Notes: generated from the letters alone by a model not told the origin. Shown: positions 43,245-52,828, numbered from the stretch's first letter. The stretch: 64,000 nucleotides of DNA from Polaromonas sp. (GCF_029945685.1 NZ_JAQSDA010000006.1:62001-126000), one strand, 5' to 3'. A program made the numbers and translations.

Positions 43245-43958
43245 ATGTGCCCCATGATATTGACTGACGCTCCTCCAACCGGCCTACCGCCGCTTGACCC
43301 GCAGGAATTCCTTGGCACCCGTCGCAAGATGATCGCTGCGCTTGCGGCCGCTGCAGCTTCCACCTGTTTGCCGGCGTTCGCTGTCGCGCCCGAGTGGGGG
43401 AAATCCCCTGCGGGCGTTTCTGGCGACTTCTGGACGCAACCGCGATGGGTTTGGCTCAAGCGAGCCGGAACAGATGAAGAGATCAAGGTGGTTTACTGGG
43501 CGAACGGGCAGTTGATCACAGAGGCCTATCACCAAATCTCCTGGTTCCTGCGTGACCGCCGGTTTGAAGCGATGCTCAGTGCTGATAGCCCGGTGATTGC
43601 GAAGGCTGAGCGCTCGGGCCGCCTCTCGGCAGCGCAAAAGTCCCCGTGGGCCTTGATGGATCCGGTGGTTTTGGACATCCTGTATAGCTACAGTGCCTGG
43701 CTCAGCATCTATGGGTTGTCCCGGCCACTAATGGTGACGAGTGGATTCAGGCATTTCATTTCGAATGAGCTGACAGAGGGTGCTGCGTTGGCCGGCTGGC
43801 ATCCGAAGGCCGGTGCAGTCGATTTTTTCATTCAAGGTGTGCCAGTTGAGCAAACGGCTCGTTTTGGGCAGTGGCTTTCGGGCGGTGGGGTAGGACTCTA
43901 CCCAAAGAAAAACTTCACGCATGTCGATCGCGGGCGCGTCAGGACATGGAAGTCGTAG
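43245..43958 (+). CDS. DUF882 (peptidase M15-like) protein with Tat-type signal
   Basis: The N-terminus carries TRRKMIAALAAAAASTCLPAFA, a twin-arginine-like export signal. The C-terminal domain shows VTSGFRHF, HPKAGAVDFF (zinc ligands His and Asp) and THVDRGRVRTW (second histidine), as in DUF882/peptidase M15 proteins that act on peptidoglycan. It should be exported folded. Start is uncertain: 43227, 43245 and 43254 are all in frame and none has a strong ribosome site. A strong terminator follows. Confidence 0.8.
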   Translation: MCPMILTDAPPTGLPPLDPQEFLGTRRKMIAALAAAAASTCLPAFAVAPEWGKSPAGVSGDFWTQPRWVWLKRAGTDEEIKVVYWANGQLITEAYHQISWFLRDRRFEAMLSADSPVIAKAERSGRLSAAQKSPWALMDPVVLDILYSYSAWLSIYGLSRPLMVTSGFRHFISNELTEGAALAGWHPKAGAVDFFIQGVPVEQTARFGQWLSGGGVGLYPKKNFTHVDRGRVRTWKS

Positions 43959-43981
43959 CGGTTTCTCTCTCACCAAGAAAG

Positions 43982-44018
43982 AACCCCGTGCCAGAAGCGA
44001 TTTCTGCACGGGGTTTTT
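43982..44018 (+). terminator. intrinsic terminator, plus strand
   Basis: AACCCCGTGC/GCACGGGGTT 10-bp stem, internally paired loop (AGAA/TTCT), followed by T residues. Ends the DUF1173-TPR-DUF882 unit. Confidence 0.9.
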
Positions 44019-44125
44019 CAGTTTGGCGCCGCCTTCGAATTGAGGTAGCTTTGTAGAACTATCACAGTTGCGTTGTGATTCTGTTCGTTGATGAGGTTGG
44101 TGAACAGCTGTCGGACTACATCCGG

Positions 44126-44162
44126 AAAAACCAAAGCCCACCTTCCGATTGGAAGATGGGCT
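44126..44162 (-). terminator. intrinsic terminator of the 44199-44663 gene
   Basis: Minus-strand hairpin AGCCCA-CTTCC/GGAAG-TGGGCT with one mismatch and GATT loop, followed on the minus strand by GGTTTTTCC. Confidence 0.75.
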
Positions 44163-44198
44163 CGAGGTGGTGGCAAGGCCGGCTGGCCGTACCAATGA

Positions 44199-44663
44199 TT
44201 AAGCGAGGCTTTCACCCCCTTCCGACAATGCTTCGAAGTCCCGCCTGAGCGCTTCGTACTCGCACGCCAATCGGTTTCCGCGTTCCTGCCAGAACAGGTG
44301 CTTGGCCCGTTCCGGGTAGCCGCTCAGCATGCTGCTGATCGCCCCCAGGATGTCTGTCCCCAACCGCAGTTCCAGGTCCATGAGGCGCATTTCCGGAGTT
44401 TTTTCCCAAGGCCGCTTCTTGTACTCACTGAAGAGCACGAAAGGCACCTTGTAGACCATGCGGAGCATTGCTGCCACATAGATCAACAACGCTTCGAGGT
44501 TGGTGACGAACGGCACATGGGCCGCTTCCATCAGGTCGATCTCATCGAGGCCGGCTTTTGTCCGGTCCCAGACGTTCTTGGCACACAGGGTTCCTTGCTG
44601 GATGACGATGTGGGCAATCAACAAGGCCGCTGCAAAGCAAACCATCAGATCAATGGTGTCCAT
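44199..44663 (-). CDS. membrane-anchored protein (154 aa)
   Basis: ATG 44663 (MDTIDLMVCFAAALLIAHIV) with GGAG five to six bases upstream. One N-terminal hydrophobic helix and a second amphipathic helix around residues 55-75 (LEALLIYVAAMLRMVYKVPFVLF), then a charged cytoplasmic tail. No family assigned. Its leader begins with a terminator-like hairpin (44678-44709). Confidence 0.65.
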   Translation of the reverse strand: MDTIDLMVCFAAALLIAHIVIQQGTLCAKNVWDRTKAGLDEIDLMEAAHVPFVTNLEALLIYVAAMLRMVYKVPFVLFSEYKKRPWEKTPEMRLMDLELRLGTDILGAISSMLSGYPERAKHLFWQERGNRLACEYEALRRDFEALSEGGESLA

Positions 44664-44677
44664 TTTTTCTCCGAATG

Positions 44678-44709
44678 AAAAAGGCACCAATCCCTACGGA
44701 GTTGGTGCC
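44678..44709 (-). terminator. terminator-like hairpin close to the next gene's ribosome site
   Basis: Minus-strand stem GGCACCAA/TTGGTGCC with an 11-base loop and five T residues. It ends upstream transcription from the 44851 gene, but lies only 14 bases before the ATG at 44663, so it may instead work as an attenuator for that gene. Confidence 0.75.
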
Positions 44710-44850
44710 CCGTAGGCAAATAGGAACCGTCTTAGACGAGTTCCACAGGCTGATTAGCGGTTCAAGCTGACCGTCGCGACTTTCGCCGAGAGCGTTCAGT
44801 TTAGCCGCTTCCGCTGCCTCCGGCAAGCCGGTGGCAGGCCCATAAGAATT

Positions 44851-45624
44851 TCAGCGTTGCGCCGGCGCCGGCGGCGCATCCGGGATGAACACCAAGGCCG
44901 CTGCCGGCGGCACCGTGACCGTTTGCCACTGGGTCAGTTCTGCCGTTGTCACTCGCTTCACGAGATGGCCGGGCACCTGCCCTACCTCGGTCAACAAGCG
45001 TTCACGATGGGGACTGGGTTTTGTCCGCGCCTGGAGCCAGGTCCTCTCGATCCATGCGGTTCCCTTGTTCAGCGCCTGAGAAATCCCAAGCCATGGCTGT
45101 GACGGATACCGGAAGATTCCCGGCGCGCCATCGCTGACATCCGGGGGCTCGATCAGCAGCACGCGCATGTAGGCGCCATGGATGGCGAAGTTCGCACCGG
45201 GGTCAACCTGGCGTTTATGGCCACCGATGAAGGCCACGGTGCAGGCTGATGCGCAGAAGGCCTGGGCCTCGCGCAATTTCGGGACGCAGGTGTCGTAACC
45301 ATGATCGTCGAGCCATACTGACAAATCTCGTCCACCTGATGAGTGACCACCCAGTGAAGCAAAACATAGAGTTTTGACTTCTGGCCGGCGGAGCAGCTGG
45401 TCAACAATGGGGTCAGTGTCGCTGGGGATTTCCCCTCGCAGGACTGCTGCGGAGGTGCAAAGCTCCCCCTCGCAAACCTTTCCCCACAAAACAGCCGGTT
45501 GGGCGTCCGTGAGGGACAAAAGGTGCTGTGCCGTGGCAAACCCCGCCAAAACCACAATGCCCAGGAGCTTCAGGTAGGAGTATCTTTTTGGGCGCGATGG
45601 TTGCTGGGAGTTTTTATCTGGCAT
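44851..45624 (-). CDS. membrane-anchored ClpP-like serine protease
   Basis: Starting at ATG 45624, a basic N-terminus and one membrane helix (KLLGIVVLAGFATAQHLLSL) anchor the protein with its bulk outside the cytoplasm. The ClpP/SDH-like fold shows LCFASLGGHSSGG, FCASACTVAFIGGHKRQV (Ser nucleophile within SAC) and FAIHGAYM (histidine). These are the features of periplasmic ClpP-like proteases of phage and island origin. Two cysteines near the N-terminal side of the fold (CEGELC) may form a disulphide. Function not known. Confidence 0.75.
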   Translation of the reverse strand: MPDKNSQQPSRPKRYSYLKLLGIVVLAGFATAQHLLSLTDAQPAVLWGKVCEGELCTSAAVLRGEIPSDTDPIVDQLLRRPEVKTLCFASLGGHSSGGRDLSVWLDDHGYDTCVPKLREAQAFCASACTVAFIGGHKRQVDPGANFAIHGAYMRVLLIEPPDVSDGAPGIFRYPSQPWLGISQALNKGTAWIERTWLQARTKPSPHRERLLTEVGQVPGHLVKRVTTAELTQWQTVTVPPAAALVFIPDAPPAPAQR

Positions 45625-45690
45625 GTTGTCCAAGGCTATCTGACGGCTGTCGGATTTCAAGTACGTCCAGCCAGCGCACCTTGTTTCAAA

Positions 45691-46833
45691 TCAGTGGACC
45701 CTGTTGCCGCTGCCTCCCACGGCATAGACGTGCCCCGGTATATCCTCGTTCGGCTTCGTCGGGTTCACCAGAACAGGCCGGATCCATACGCGCTTGATGA
45801 GTGCCTTCTGTGGCCCGTGGGCCTGCCTCCGCCAGTGGCCGCGCCGCCAATGTGTACTGACGTCTGCGCGCCCTGTTTCAGGGGAGCTCGAGCCCTGCTG
45901 GACTTCATCTCCCATCAACCGGACCAGGGTGTAGCCCTCACTCCCGAGTTTTTGAGTCACTTTGAAGCGCCGCATCGGTGGCGTCTGCTGCCACTTGACG
46001 TGAAGTTCGGGCGGTACATCTCGCCCTGGAGTGAGTTCCTTGTCAGCGCCAATCGACTCGATGTAGAACAAGCAGTTGATCACCAGCTCGGTCGCTTTTC
46101 TCAGGAGTACCGCGCCCTCCTCCCATTCGCCTTTCCGGATCTCGATCAGCGCGAGGTTGCGCTCGCTCTTGTCTTCGTCGGAATCGAGGTCCGCGAATTT
46201 GCGCGCGATGAACGCGTCGATGGCCTGATGCGGCGATAGGCGCTGTTCCTCCGGGCTGAAGTCGACGAAATACCCGGGCATCATCACGCCTGAGCCATCG
46301 TCCTTTACTGTTGTCAGTCCAATCTTCAGCCGACGTTCTGTACCGTTCGTAGTCCAGGGTGTGACTGCCACAAAGGCGCCGTCCAGATATTCGTGGCCGT
46401 CATCGAATGGAAGTTTCATGTCATCTTGCTTCCCAAAGCGCACGAAGAAAGCGTCGTAGGGTGGGTGCCAGTCCTGCAGGGTGCAATCTGCTACGTCGGT
46501 GTTCCGCAACATCGTCACGATGTTGTCGTCGAGGTCGAATATCTGCTTTCCGCTCAAGTTGTACTGTGCCACCAATGGAACCCAGTGGCGCTGCTGAAGC
46601 AGCTTTGCAAAGAGCTGGCCAAGGTGCTCTCCATTACCGTCCGCGTCTGCCTGCCTCATCGCGGCTTCCATAGTTGGGTCGATGAGGTTTTTCATGATGA
46701 GCTGGGGAAGGGCTTCTGCGATCTGGCCATTTCGAGTCACAAATCCGTGCTGGCCGGCCTGCGTGCCGAATTGCCACCATTCCGCGTCACGAAGTCTCAT
46801 GGGAGCGTAAGGGGAAAAGGAGGTCTGATTCAT
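45691..46833 (-). CDS. hypothetical protein with HWRRGHWRRQ C-terminal motif
   Basis: ATG 46833 (MNQTSFSPYAPMRL) preceded by AGGAAG. The C-terminus has THWRRGHWRRQAHGP, KRVWIRPVLVNP, a motif seen at the end of many plasmid and island proteins of unknown role; it is probably a nucleic-acid or partner-binding element. The middle (WWQFGTQAGQHGFV, ADADGNGEHLGQLFAKLL, YFVDFSPEEQRLSPHQ) is not assigned. Downstream of the gene at 46856. Confidence 0.6.
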   Translation of the reverse strand: MNQTSFSPYAPMRLRDAEWWQFGTQAGQHGFVTRNGQIAEALPQLIMKNLIDPTMEAAMRQADADGNGEHLGQLFAKLLQQRHWVPLVAQYNLSGKQIFDLDDNIVTMLRNTDVADCTLQDWHPPYDAFFVRFGKQDDMKLPFDDGHEYLDGAFVAVTPWTTNGTERRLKIGLTTVKDDGSGVMMPGYFVDFSPEEQRLSPHQAIDAFIARKFADLDSDEDKSERNLALIEIRKGEWEEGAVLLRKATELVINCLFYIESIGADKELTPGRDVPPELHVKWQQTPPMRRFKVTQKLGSEGYTLVRLMGDEVQQGSSSPETGRADVSTHWRRGHWRRQAHGPQKALIKRVWIRPVLVNPTKPNEDIPGHVYAVGGSGNRVH

Positions 46834-46855
46834 CTTCACTACTTCCTGAGAAGTT

Positions 46856-47230
46856 TCACTGGTTGTCGGCCGCTTTGGAGCCCGCTTGTTCAAACGTGAA
46901 TTGAACCGGTTCCTCGTCAGGCCGGAACTTTGCAAAAAGGTCGACGTCCGCGAGCCGGTAGCAGCCGCCTGGGCCGCCCTGTACCTGGTACTGGGCATCG
47001 GACGTGATCACCGCCGAAAAGAGTCCACCCTCCTCGCCTTGGCCGAAATACTTAGAACTGGGGCGGATCCGTGCGAACAGGTGTTGACCGCCAGTGCGGA
47101 TCTCCGCACACCGCGCGTCAAACGCTTCAATTGAAGCACGCTCTTCTTCCCTGTTGATCTTACGGAGCGCGTTGGGGTGGATCGGCGCCTCGGCCGAAGG
47201 GGATTTTTCTGCGCTGTGGTCATTTGCCAT
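46856..47230 (-). CDS. hypothetical protein (124 aa)
   Basis: ATG 47230 (MANDHSAEKS). Polar and charged N-terminal half (REEERASIEAFDARCAEIRTG), then a beta-rich segment (LFARIRPSSKYFGQGEEGGLFSAV). No recognised domain. Located 22 bases upstream of the HWRRGHW-motif gene, so probably in one operon with it. Confidence 0.6.
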   Translation of the reverse strand: MANDHSAEKSPSAEAPIHPNALRKINREEERASIEAFDARCAEIRTGGQHLFARIRPSSKYFGQGEEGGLFSAVITSDAQYQVQGGPGGCYRLADVDLFAKFRPDEEPVQFTFEQAGSKAADNQ

Positions 47231-47301
47231 AGGGACTCCCGTAAATCTGCGCCGCTTTCGCACTACCTATGCGATCCGGAAGCATAACCGTGCCGGCACA
47301 G

Positions 47302-47931
47302 CTATGCTTCGCGCGGCAGGCGCTCCGGCATGGCCAGCATGCGAACCAGTGACTCATACTTCATGGACAGAGGTGCACGAGAAAAGTACTGAGCTGCCCC
47401 GTCAGGCGCTGCAGCCAGGCGAAACATTTCTTGGTGCTCGGCGTCCTTGTGCCGGTAGGCCGCGCCAAACTCAGGATTCTTGGCAGCCCGGTCCAGGTAT
47501 TCCCGTGCGCTCTGCGGCAGCTCCCTTTGGTAGGTGTAGTCGGTGACGCCCTTCCGATACTCAAAATCCTGGATGATCACCGCACCAGGGAGCTGAGCCT
47601 CAGGCTCTTCGGTATTCCAGATTGAAATATCCGTCTTCCTTGCCCCGTGCTCGATCCACGCATGTGAGATTCCACCTTCCCAGCTGCTGTCAGTCACCCA
47701 CCCAACGACCATTTCCACCGCAATACCGCGCTCGCGCGCAAGGTACTCCCGCAGGAAGAAGGCCAGGTTGTAGCACCCTCCTGTGAGGTTCTGCTGCAAG
47801 ACGATTCTGTTGAACGTAGCGATCGCCACTTCGGCGACATCCTTTTCTTCGCCATGCAATGAGTTGTGCCAGTCGCTCTCGCGCGATAACAACATCTTTA
47901 TCTCGGCGCTTCGCCGTTTTGCCTCACCCAT
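47302..47931 (-). CDS. transglutaminase-like cysteine peptidase-fold protein
   Basis: 209 residues. The catalytic order expected for a transglutaminase/papain-like fold is visible: GGCYNLAFFLREYL (Cys), then SHAWIEHG (His) and KTDISIWN (Asp). The N-terminus MGEAKRRSAEI is polar. Without a signal peptide it would act in the cytoplasm. No named family assigned; catalytic assignment is a motif-level inference. Confidence 0.6.
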   Translation of the reverse strand: MGEAKRRSAEIKMLLSRESDWHNSLHGEEKDVAEVAIATFNRIVLQQNLTGGCYNLAFFLREYLARERGIAVEMVVGWVTDSSWEGGISHAWIEHGARKTDISIWNTEEPEAQLPGAVIIQDFEYRKGVTDYTYQRELPQSAREYLDRAAKNPEFGAAYRHKDAEHQEMFRLAAAPDGAAQYFSRAPLSMKYESLVRMLAMPERLPREA

Positions 47932-48096
47932 TGCCGCCTCCTATTTTTTTTACTTGCCACCCGATGACCGGATCTGTTGGCCTGTCCTGTTCAGCTATCA
48001 CACCGGCATGGGCTCGCCTGGCGGGCCACGTAGCGGAAGTTGAGGAGTCGGGTGCCGTAGTTAAGGCGCTTTCGCAGTACGCGCTAGAGTAGTTCA

Positions 48097-50055
48097 TCAC
48101 GCACGCGTTTTCGCCGCCGTTTGTTCGATCAGGATGCTCGAAATGATCTGCTCGCGCGTAGCTGTGGTGATGTAAGCGTCGACGTTGAGGCAGTTCACCA
48201 GCAGGCGCGTGAGCTGAATATATTCGTTCAGTGCCTTGACATCACCCCGATGATATTGGGCGACGTGCTTGACGACCTTGCCGACGTTCTCGCGCGCTTC
48301 GTCCAGGCCCATCTTAAGAGTCTGGATGGTTGCTACCTCGATCTTCTTAATGCGGCCGAACTCCTTTTGCATGTCTTCGACTAATTCTTTGGACGCGTTG
48401 ACTACGGCACCATAGCTCGGCTCAATCAGTTGAAGCTGATCTGCGACGTGCGCAAGAGCCAGCGCCCGCCGTAGCGGGAGTGGAATGGCTGCTGCCGCAT
48501 AGACGAGCGCAGCATTTTGATTGAGGAAGTCGCGAACCTCCGAATTCGTTTGCGCGATCAGTGACAGCTGCTCGCGCATGCGCTTGACGAAGTCGTCGGC
48601 CTCCGTAAGTAGCCCGGTAGTCAGCACAAAAACTTCTCGCCAGCGAGGCTCATTGGCATGCCGTTGGACCAGGTCCGCTGGGCCACTCTGATTGGTGTTC
48701 TCGGTGATTGTGCGCGCAGTGAAGTATTCCTGAAACGTCAAGTGCGAGAACGAGTAGATGCGTTGGGCACGCTCGACCAGCACACCGTGTTGCGACTCGA
48801 TTTCCTTGAGTACCTCAGCGGCATCTACATCTCCCGCATCATTGCCGGGCGCTACCTTCAGGTTAGTCATGAACACGCCGATTTCCTGCTCGAGATCAGA
48901 CTGGCGAATGAAGTAGGCGCCACGCTCAAAGGACTTGGCCGCAATGCGGCTGAGCAGCAGCTCTTTCTTGGCCAGAGACAGCTGCTGGTAGGCTGTGTTT
49001 CGCCGGACCGAGCGAGAGGCGTCCCACTTCTTCAAAAGAGCGTCCAACGCCTCCTTGTACAACTCGGCGCGATTGTTGGGGAACGTCATTCCCTCGTCGA
49101 AGGCCAAGCACATCAGCGTCAGGAGCAACGGCGTTTGGCATAGATCGCGGATGGCTTTGTTCTTTTCGAGAGAGAGCTCGACCAGGCAGAGGTCGGCTTT
49201 CTGCGATTGATCGCAAAACCAGTTGCGCACGAATTGCCTGACCTGGCCTTGGTGAAAGTCGGCAAGTTCTACATCCGAGAACTGCTCGAACAGATAATTG
49301 TAGGCAGCCGTGCGGCAGCTGATGACGATTCGCACCTGCGGATACTTGCTCGCCAGATCCCGGATTTCCTTGTGCGCTTTGACGAGACGATCGTTGTCAT
49401 TGACTTCGTCGAGCGCGTCGAACAGAAGGATGAGGGAGCCAGCCTCTAACATTCCTTCCACGAAAGCCTTCGGATCATCGAAGCCGCAAATCTTGAACTC
49501 ATCACGGATGTACTCGAGCAAGGTGTCCTTGCCATCGCTCCAGTCCTTCATCGGAATGAAGACCGGCATGCGGCGCTCCGTGAACTGGCCGTCGATAGCA
49601 GTCAACGCGATCCACTTGAGAAAAGTGGTCTTACCGCCACCTGGCTTTCCCAACACGACGAGACGTGGCTCTCGATTGACCACCTGCTGCCCCTCAAGGG
49701 TGTTAGACACCTGACCGAAGCCGTTTTGGTCACAATTGAGTTGCTCTTCGAGATCCTCGATGGAGGAGCGACGCTGCGCCGATATTTTGTGAAGCATGTT
49801 CACCCGCACGAAGATGTTGTGGATCGGCATCGGCCGCGCCATGCCGATGATGCGCATGGTACCGTACCGTTCCTGCACTCTCTCGCAATACTTCGCCGCC
49901 TCGAGCCCGAAAGGGTCTTCTTTCTCGTAGCGGTGTTTCACCCACTCGGGAACTTTTGCAGCCTTGCTCCAGGCAGCCTTGATCACGTCCTTGATCAACT
50001 CCTTGCCAACTGTGGCCACAAGTTGGTCCGAAGTGGCATCGCCAGTGATTGTCAT
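48097..50055 (-). CDS. NACHT domain NTPase (bacterial NLR-related)
   Basis: ATG 50055 (MTITGDATSDQL) has AAGGA five bases before it, better than the in-frame starts further up. About 130 N-terminal helical residues precede a NACHT: Walker A VLGKPGGGKTT, Walker B LILLFDALDEV, sensor RIVISCRT, then the winged-helix-like region (FSHLTFQEYFTARTI). C-terminal 150 residues are helical and not assigned. Bacterial NACHT proteins (bNACHT) are phage-defence sensors related to animal NLRs. No separate effector is fused here, so the C-terminal part may be the sensor. Confidence 0.9.
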   Translation of the reverse strand: MTITGDATSDQLVATVGKELIKDVIKAAWSKAAKVPEWVKHRYEKEDPFGLEAAKYCERVQERYGTMRIIGMARPMPIHNIFVRVNMLHKISAQRRSSIEDLEEQLNCDQNGFGQVSNTLEGQQVVNREPRLVVLGKPGGGKTTFLKWIALTAIDGQFTERRMPVFIPMKDWSDGKDTLLEYIRDEFKICGFDDPKAFVEGMLEAGSLILLFDALDEVNDNDRLVKAHKEIRDLASKYPQVRIVISCRTAAYNYLFEQFSDVELADFHQGQVRQFVRNWFCDQSQKADLCLVELSLEKNKAIRDLCQTPLLLTLMCLAFDEGMTFPNNRAELYKEALDALLKKWDASRSVRRNTAYQQLSLAKKELLLSRIAAKSFERGAYFIRQSDLEQEIGVFMTNLKVAPGNDAGDVDAAEVLKEIESQHGVLVERAQRIYSFSHLTFQEYFTARTITENTNQSGPADLVQRHANEPRWREVFVLTTGLLTEADDFVKRMREQLSLIAQTNSEVRDFLNQNAALVYAAAAIPLPLRRALALAHVADQLQLIEPSYGAVVNASKELVEDMQKEFGRIKKIEVATIQTLKMGLDEARENVGKVVKHVAQYHRGDVKALNEYIQLTRLLVNCLNVDAYITTATREQIISSILIEQTAAKTRA

Positions 50056-50378
50056 TGAAGTCCTTTGCATCTCGTCGAGCACACTGGTTGAGGCCGAACG
50101 CGTAGCGAATTGAGACCCGGTCTGAAAACTCATGCGCTTACCGGAGCCGCGGCCAACGATTATCCGCCACACTTCGTCTGGATGCTGATTGGCGCGCGAT
50201 TGAAAGACCGCTTCGGCGTCTCCGAGATGTTGAAGGGGGTGATCCGGCTTTCCAGAAAAGCGTGGAGGTTACGTCTCGTCCTCTATGCGACGTAGGCTGT
50301 CCTTGGCTTACCAAGCGATCTCTTTAACCGCCTTCTATTTTGTTCGGACGTCAAGGTAATTATTTTTTGCAGACTGGG
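50056..50378. other. gene-free gap upstream of the NACHT gene
   Basis: The stretch contains no convincing reading frame on either strand; it should carry the NACHT promoter on the minus strand. No repeat or terminator is seen. Confidence 0.4.
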
Positions 50379-51120
50379 TTAGTTCAGCGGCTGCGCGCGA
50401 CTGTTCGTGTAGTGCCGTGCGCGCTCAATAATTTCCCTAAGGTCGATGATTGAACCACCTGCAGCGCTGAAAACGGTGTCGAAAATGGCGTGGATGATTT
50501 CTTCTTGGTCGGGAATATCTATCTCCGTATTACGACAGAACAGCTTACGAATCCGCTGACCTGGCGCGACCTGCCTTACCAAGATCTCGGCGCAATGGTT
50601 CGGGGGAATCTCGTTCGTCGGAATTGGGACCGGCATCGCTTCAACCTCGCCCTCGAGCAATGGCCGCAGTCGGTGCGAGCGCTCAGTGTGGTTCTTGAAC
50701 CAGGCCGCGTCGTCCGACTTCCACGCATGCTCACCCATGAAAACACCTTTCAAATCTATGGGAACGCCGGCTTGCCTCATCAGCGCATCCGTGCGCGCAT
50801 CGATTTCAGAGAAAACCGACTGCATGGCGTTCAGAGCCTGGTCGGCGTTCGCAGGCCCAGCGCTGGGCTTCCTGTGGCCCGGTTTGCCGGATGCGACCAA
50901 AAGGTCGATGCTTTTCGTCACATACAAAGTAGATAGAGTGCATGACCGACAGCACCTGTCGAGCGCAACACTCGCCGGCAAACACTACTGTGCCGTTGCT
51001 AGTGAGGCCGCCGAAGGTCCTGGTGTTGTGCGGGAAAGGCTTGTTGCAAATGGTGCAGTTGTCGCTCGTCCGGATCTTCTTGAATTCTCTTTCGAATCGA
51101 CGGCGGTCTTCTCGCCTCAC
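50379..51120 (-). pseudogene. Cys-rich hypothetical protein, probably frameshifted
   Basis: The upstream frame (51120 to 50806) gives MRREDRRRFEREFKKIRTSDNCT, then CTICNKPF and GECCARQVL, a zinc-ribbon-like pair of cysteine clusters. Near 50900-50940 the protein-like sequence moves to the other frame, which reads DLLVASGKPGHRKPSAGPANADQALNAMQ on to 50379, with a helical, acidic C-terminus. One base lost or gained would make a single gene of about 245 residues. Two overlapping genes (the second starting at GTG 50921) is the alternative. Confidence 0.6.
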
Positions 51121-52003
51121 AGCGTCTCCCTGTACAAATTGGTAAGTTGATCAGAGTAACATTTTGTCGATCCGACCGCACCTGGGTCTGTGCACCCAGC
51201 CAGTAGCGTTACTTGATAAATTATCAAATATTAGAAGCCCCAACCGCTGGACGTTATCGTCGGATTTCTGACCTCGTGCATGCGCGAAGCGCGCTTGGTG
51301 ATGCCCGATCAACGTCACGGATCCGTCCGGGCTCGTCCTCTGTCGGTTTAACCTCATTGACCGGGCCGCCGTGGCACGCACTTGATCCGATCCAACACGG
51401 TGATTTCGAATTGCTGCTTTTGGGCGACTGCCGATTCTGTGGCTGACCGCTTTGCCAGCGGCTGACCGGCAGCAAAGGTCCCTTAGCGGTAGTTGCATTT
51501 TCTCTAAAGGCGACATTCAGTGGCCTCACCAGGTAAAGCCCGACGGACTTTATTCATGGAAGCCTTCTTTCGGCGGCGCGGGAGCACGCGGCGAGGTCGT
51601 TATTCATTTACAACAGGCGGCATCGATCCAGACCGTGCCCTCCCCCTCCTTGGTGGCTCTTCGAGCGCCGCAAGGCGCGCCCGCTCGAGCTGGGACTGAG
51701 GAAAATGAGAGGAGAGCGAAAGGGGACAGTCGATCAAGAGGAAGGGGGGGAGAAAGCGCGGTCGAAGTGACCGACGGCGTAAGTTGTAAATGAATTTTCT
51801 ATGGCTTCAGGTTGGCATGCTGGGCCGAAGTCGCACTGGCCTCCTCCGGAAAACTTGATATCGCAATTGAAATCAATGACTTAGGCGCTTGCCGAAGCCT
51901 GCCGGCAGTACCTGAACACTGCGACGGCGGCGGCTCTTGCGGTACCGACAAGGAGGAGCCGATTCACTATCCTTGCAGGCATCTCCAACTCCGAGGACAG
52001 GCC
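51121..52003. other. gene-free region with palindrome
   Basis: No convincing gene on either strand over about 880 bases. It includes a 15-base palindrome at 51213. The right end holds the promoter and ribosome site of the gene at 52004. Confidence 0.5.
51213..51227. promoter_or_regulatory. 15-bp palindrome (possible operator)
   Basis: TTGATAAATTATCAA, a perfect 7-1-7 palindrome in AT-rich context, upstream of the frameshifted Cys-rich gene (minus) in a large non-coding gap. It has the size of a repressor-binding site. No second copy was noticed. Confidence 0.45.
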
Positions 52004-52828
52004 GTGAGCCCATCTCAAGTCGAAAGCGCCAGGCAGGCCTGCGAAAGAATCCTCCGTGCCGAACAGGCCTACAACATCGAGCACAGCATCTTGCCGGGCG
52101 AGAACGCCATTGCCGAAAGGCTGCTTTGCCGCGGGCTCGAACTCGCTGACGCCTACGAGGAGCTGCAGGACGAGCTGCACCGCCATCCGAACGCTTTGCA
52201 GGCTTTTTTGGGAATCGTGCTGAGCACGGCCTCACAGTGGAGCCCCGACAAGATCGCCCTCGCCCGCACCGCGCGGGAGGATCTCGCCGGCGTCAATCGG
52301 CAGATCTCCGCCAAAGCGGCCGAGCTGGCCCGATTGCTTGGTCAGCGGGACACCCTGCACAACACTAGCGGCTTCTGCAGCTCAACCCACTACCACGTGG
52401 TCGAAGTGATCGAGGCGGCGGCACGGTCGCGAAATCCACGGTTCACCGTCCACGTCAAGGATCGGCTTGATGACTTGCGCGCGCAGTTCGACCTGAAGTA
52501 CTGGCCAACGCTGAGTGACTTCGTGTCGGAGCTGGCCACCGATGCGGAGGCGTCAGATCCGCAGGCTTCTGACCCGCTGACCGCTGCCGCCACGGTTTCA
52601 ACAAGACCGTCACTGGCTGACTTTTTCAGGGCGTTGTTCACTGCGATTGAAGAGAACAGTGCCCACCTGCATGGCCAGCTGCCCGCTCAGTTCAAAGTTT
52701 CAGACGGTACATGCGCCGCCTTGGCCAACTGCGCCCTGGACCTGGAGCCCGATGATCTGGTGGACGGCCCCTACGTAAAGCGGCTTCGGCAACGCGACAG
52801 ATCCGGATCAGGAAGCGCAGGAGGCTGA
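52004..52828 (+). CDS. hypothetical helical protein (274 aa)
   Basis: GTG 52004 has GAGG at good spacing, and the reading before it is compositionally odd. The protein is soluble and largely helical (ARQACERILRAEQAYNIE, LADAYEELQDELHRHP, ISAKAAELARLLGQRDTL) with an Ala/Asp-rich variable part at residues 190-205. No family recognised, though such proteins are common in Burkholderiales islands. Probably a cytoplasmic element protein. Confidence 0.65.
   Translation: MSPSQVESARQACERILRAEQAYNIEHSILPGENAIAERLLCRGLELADAYEELQDELHRHPNALQAFLGIVLSTASQWSPDKIALARTAREDLAGVNRQISAKAAELARLLGQRDTLHNTSGFCSSTHYHVVEVIEAAARSRNPRFTVHVKDRLDDLRAQFDLKYWPTLSDFVSELATDAEASDPQASDPLTAAATVSTRPSLADFFRALFTAIEENSAHLHGQLPAQFKVSDGTCAALANCALDLEPDDLVDGPYVKRLRQRDRSGSGSAGG

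Noticed and set aside
51151..51530. Minus-strand frames in the empty gap
   Set aside because: Overlapping weak frames on both strands, no ribosome sites and no domain-like segments.
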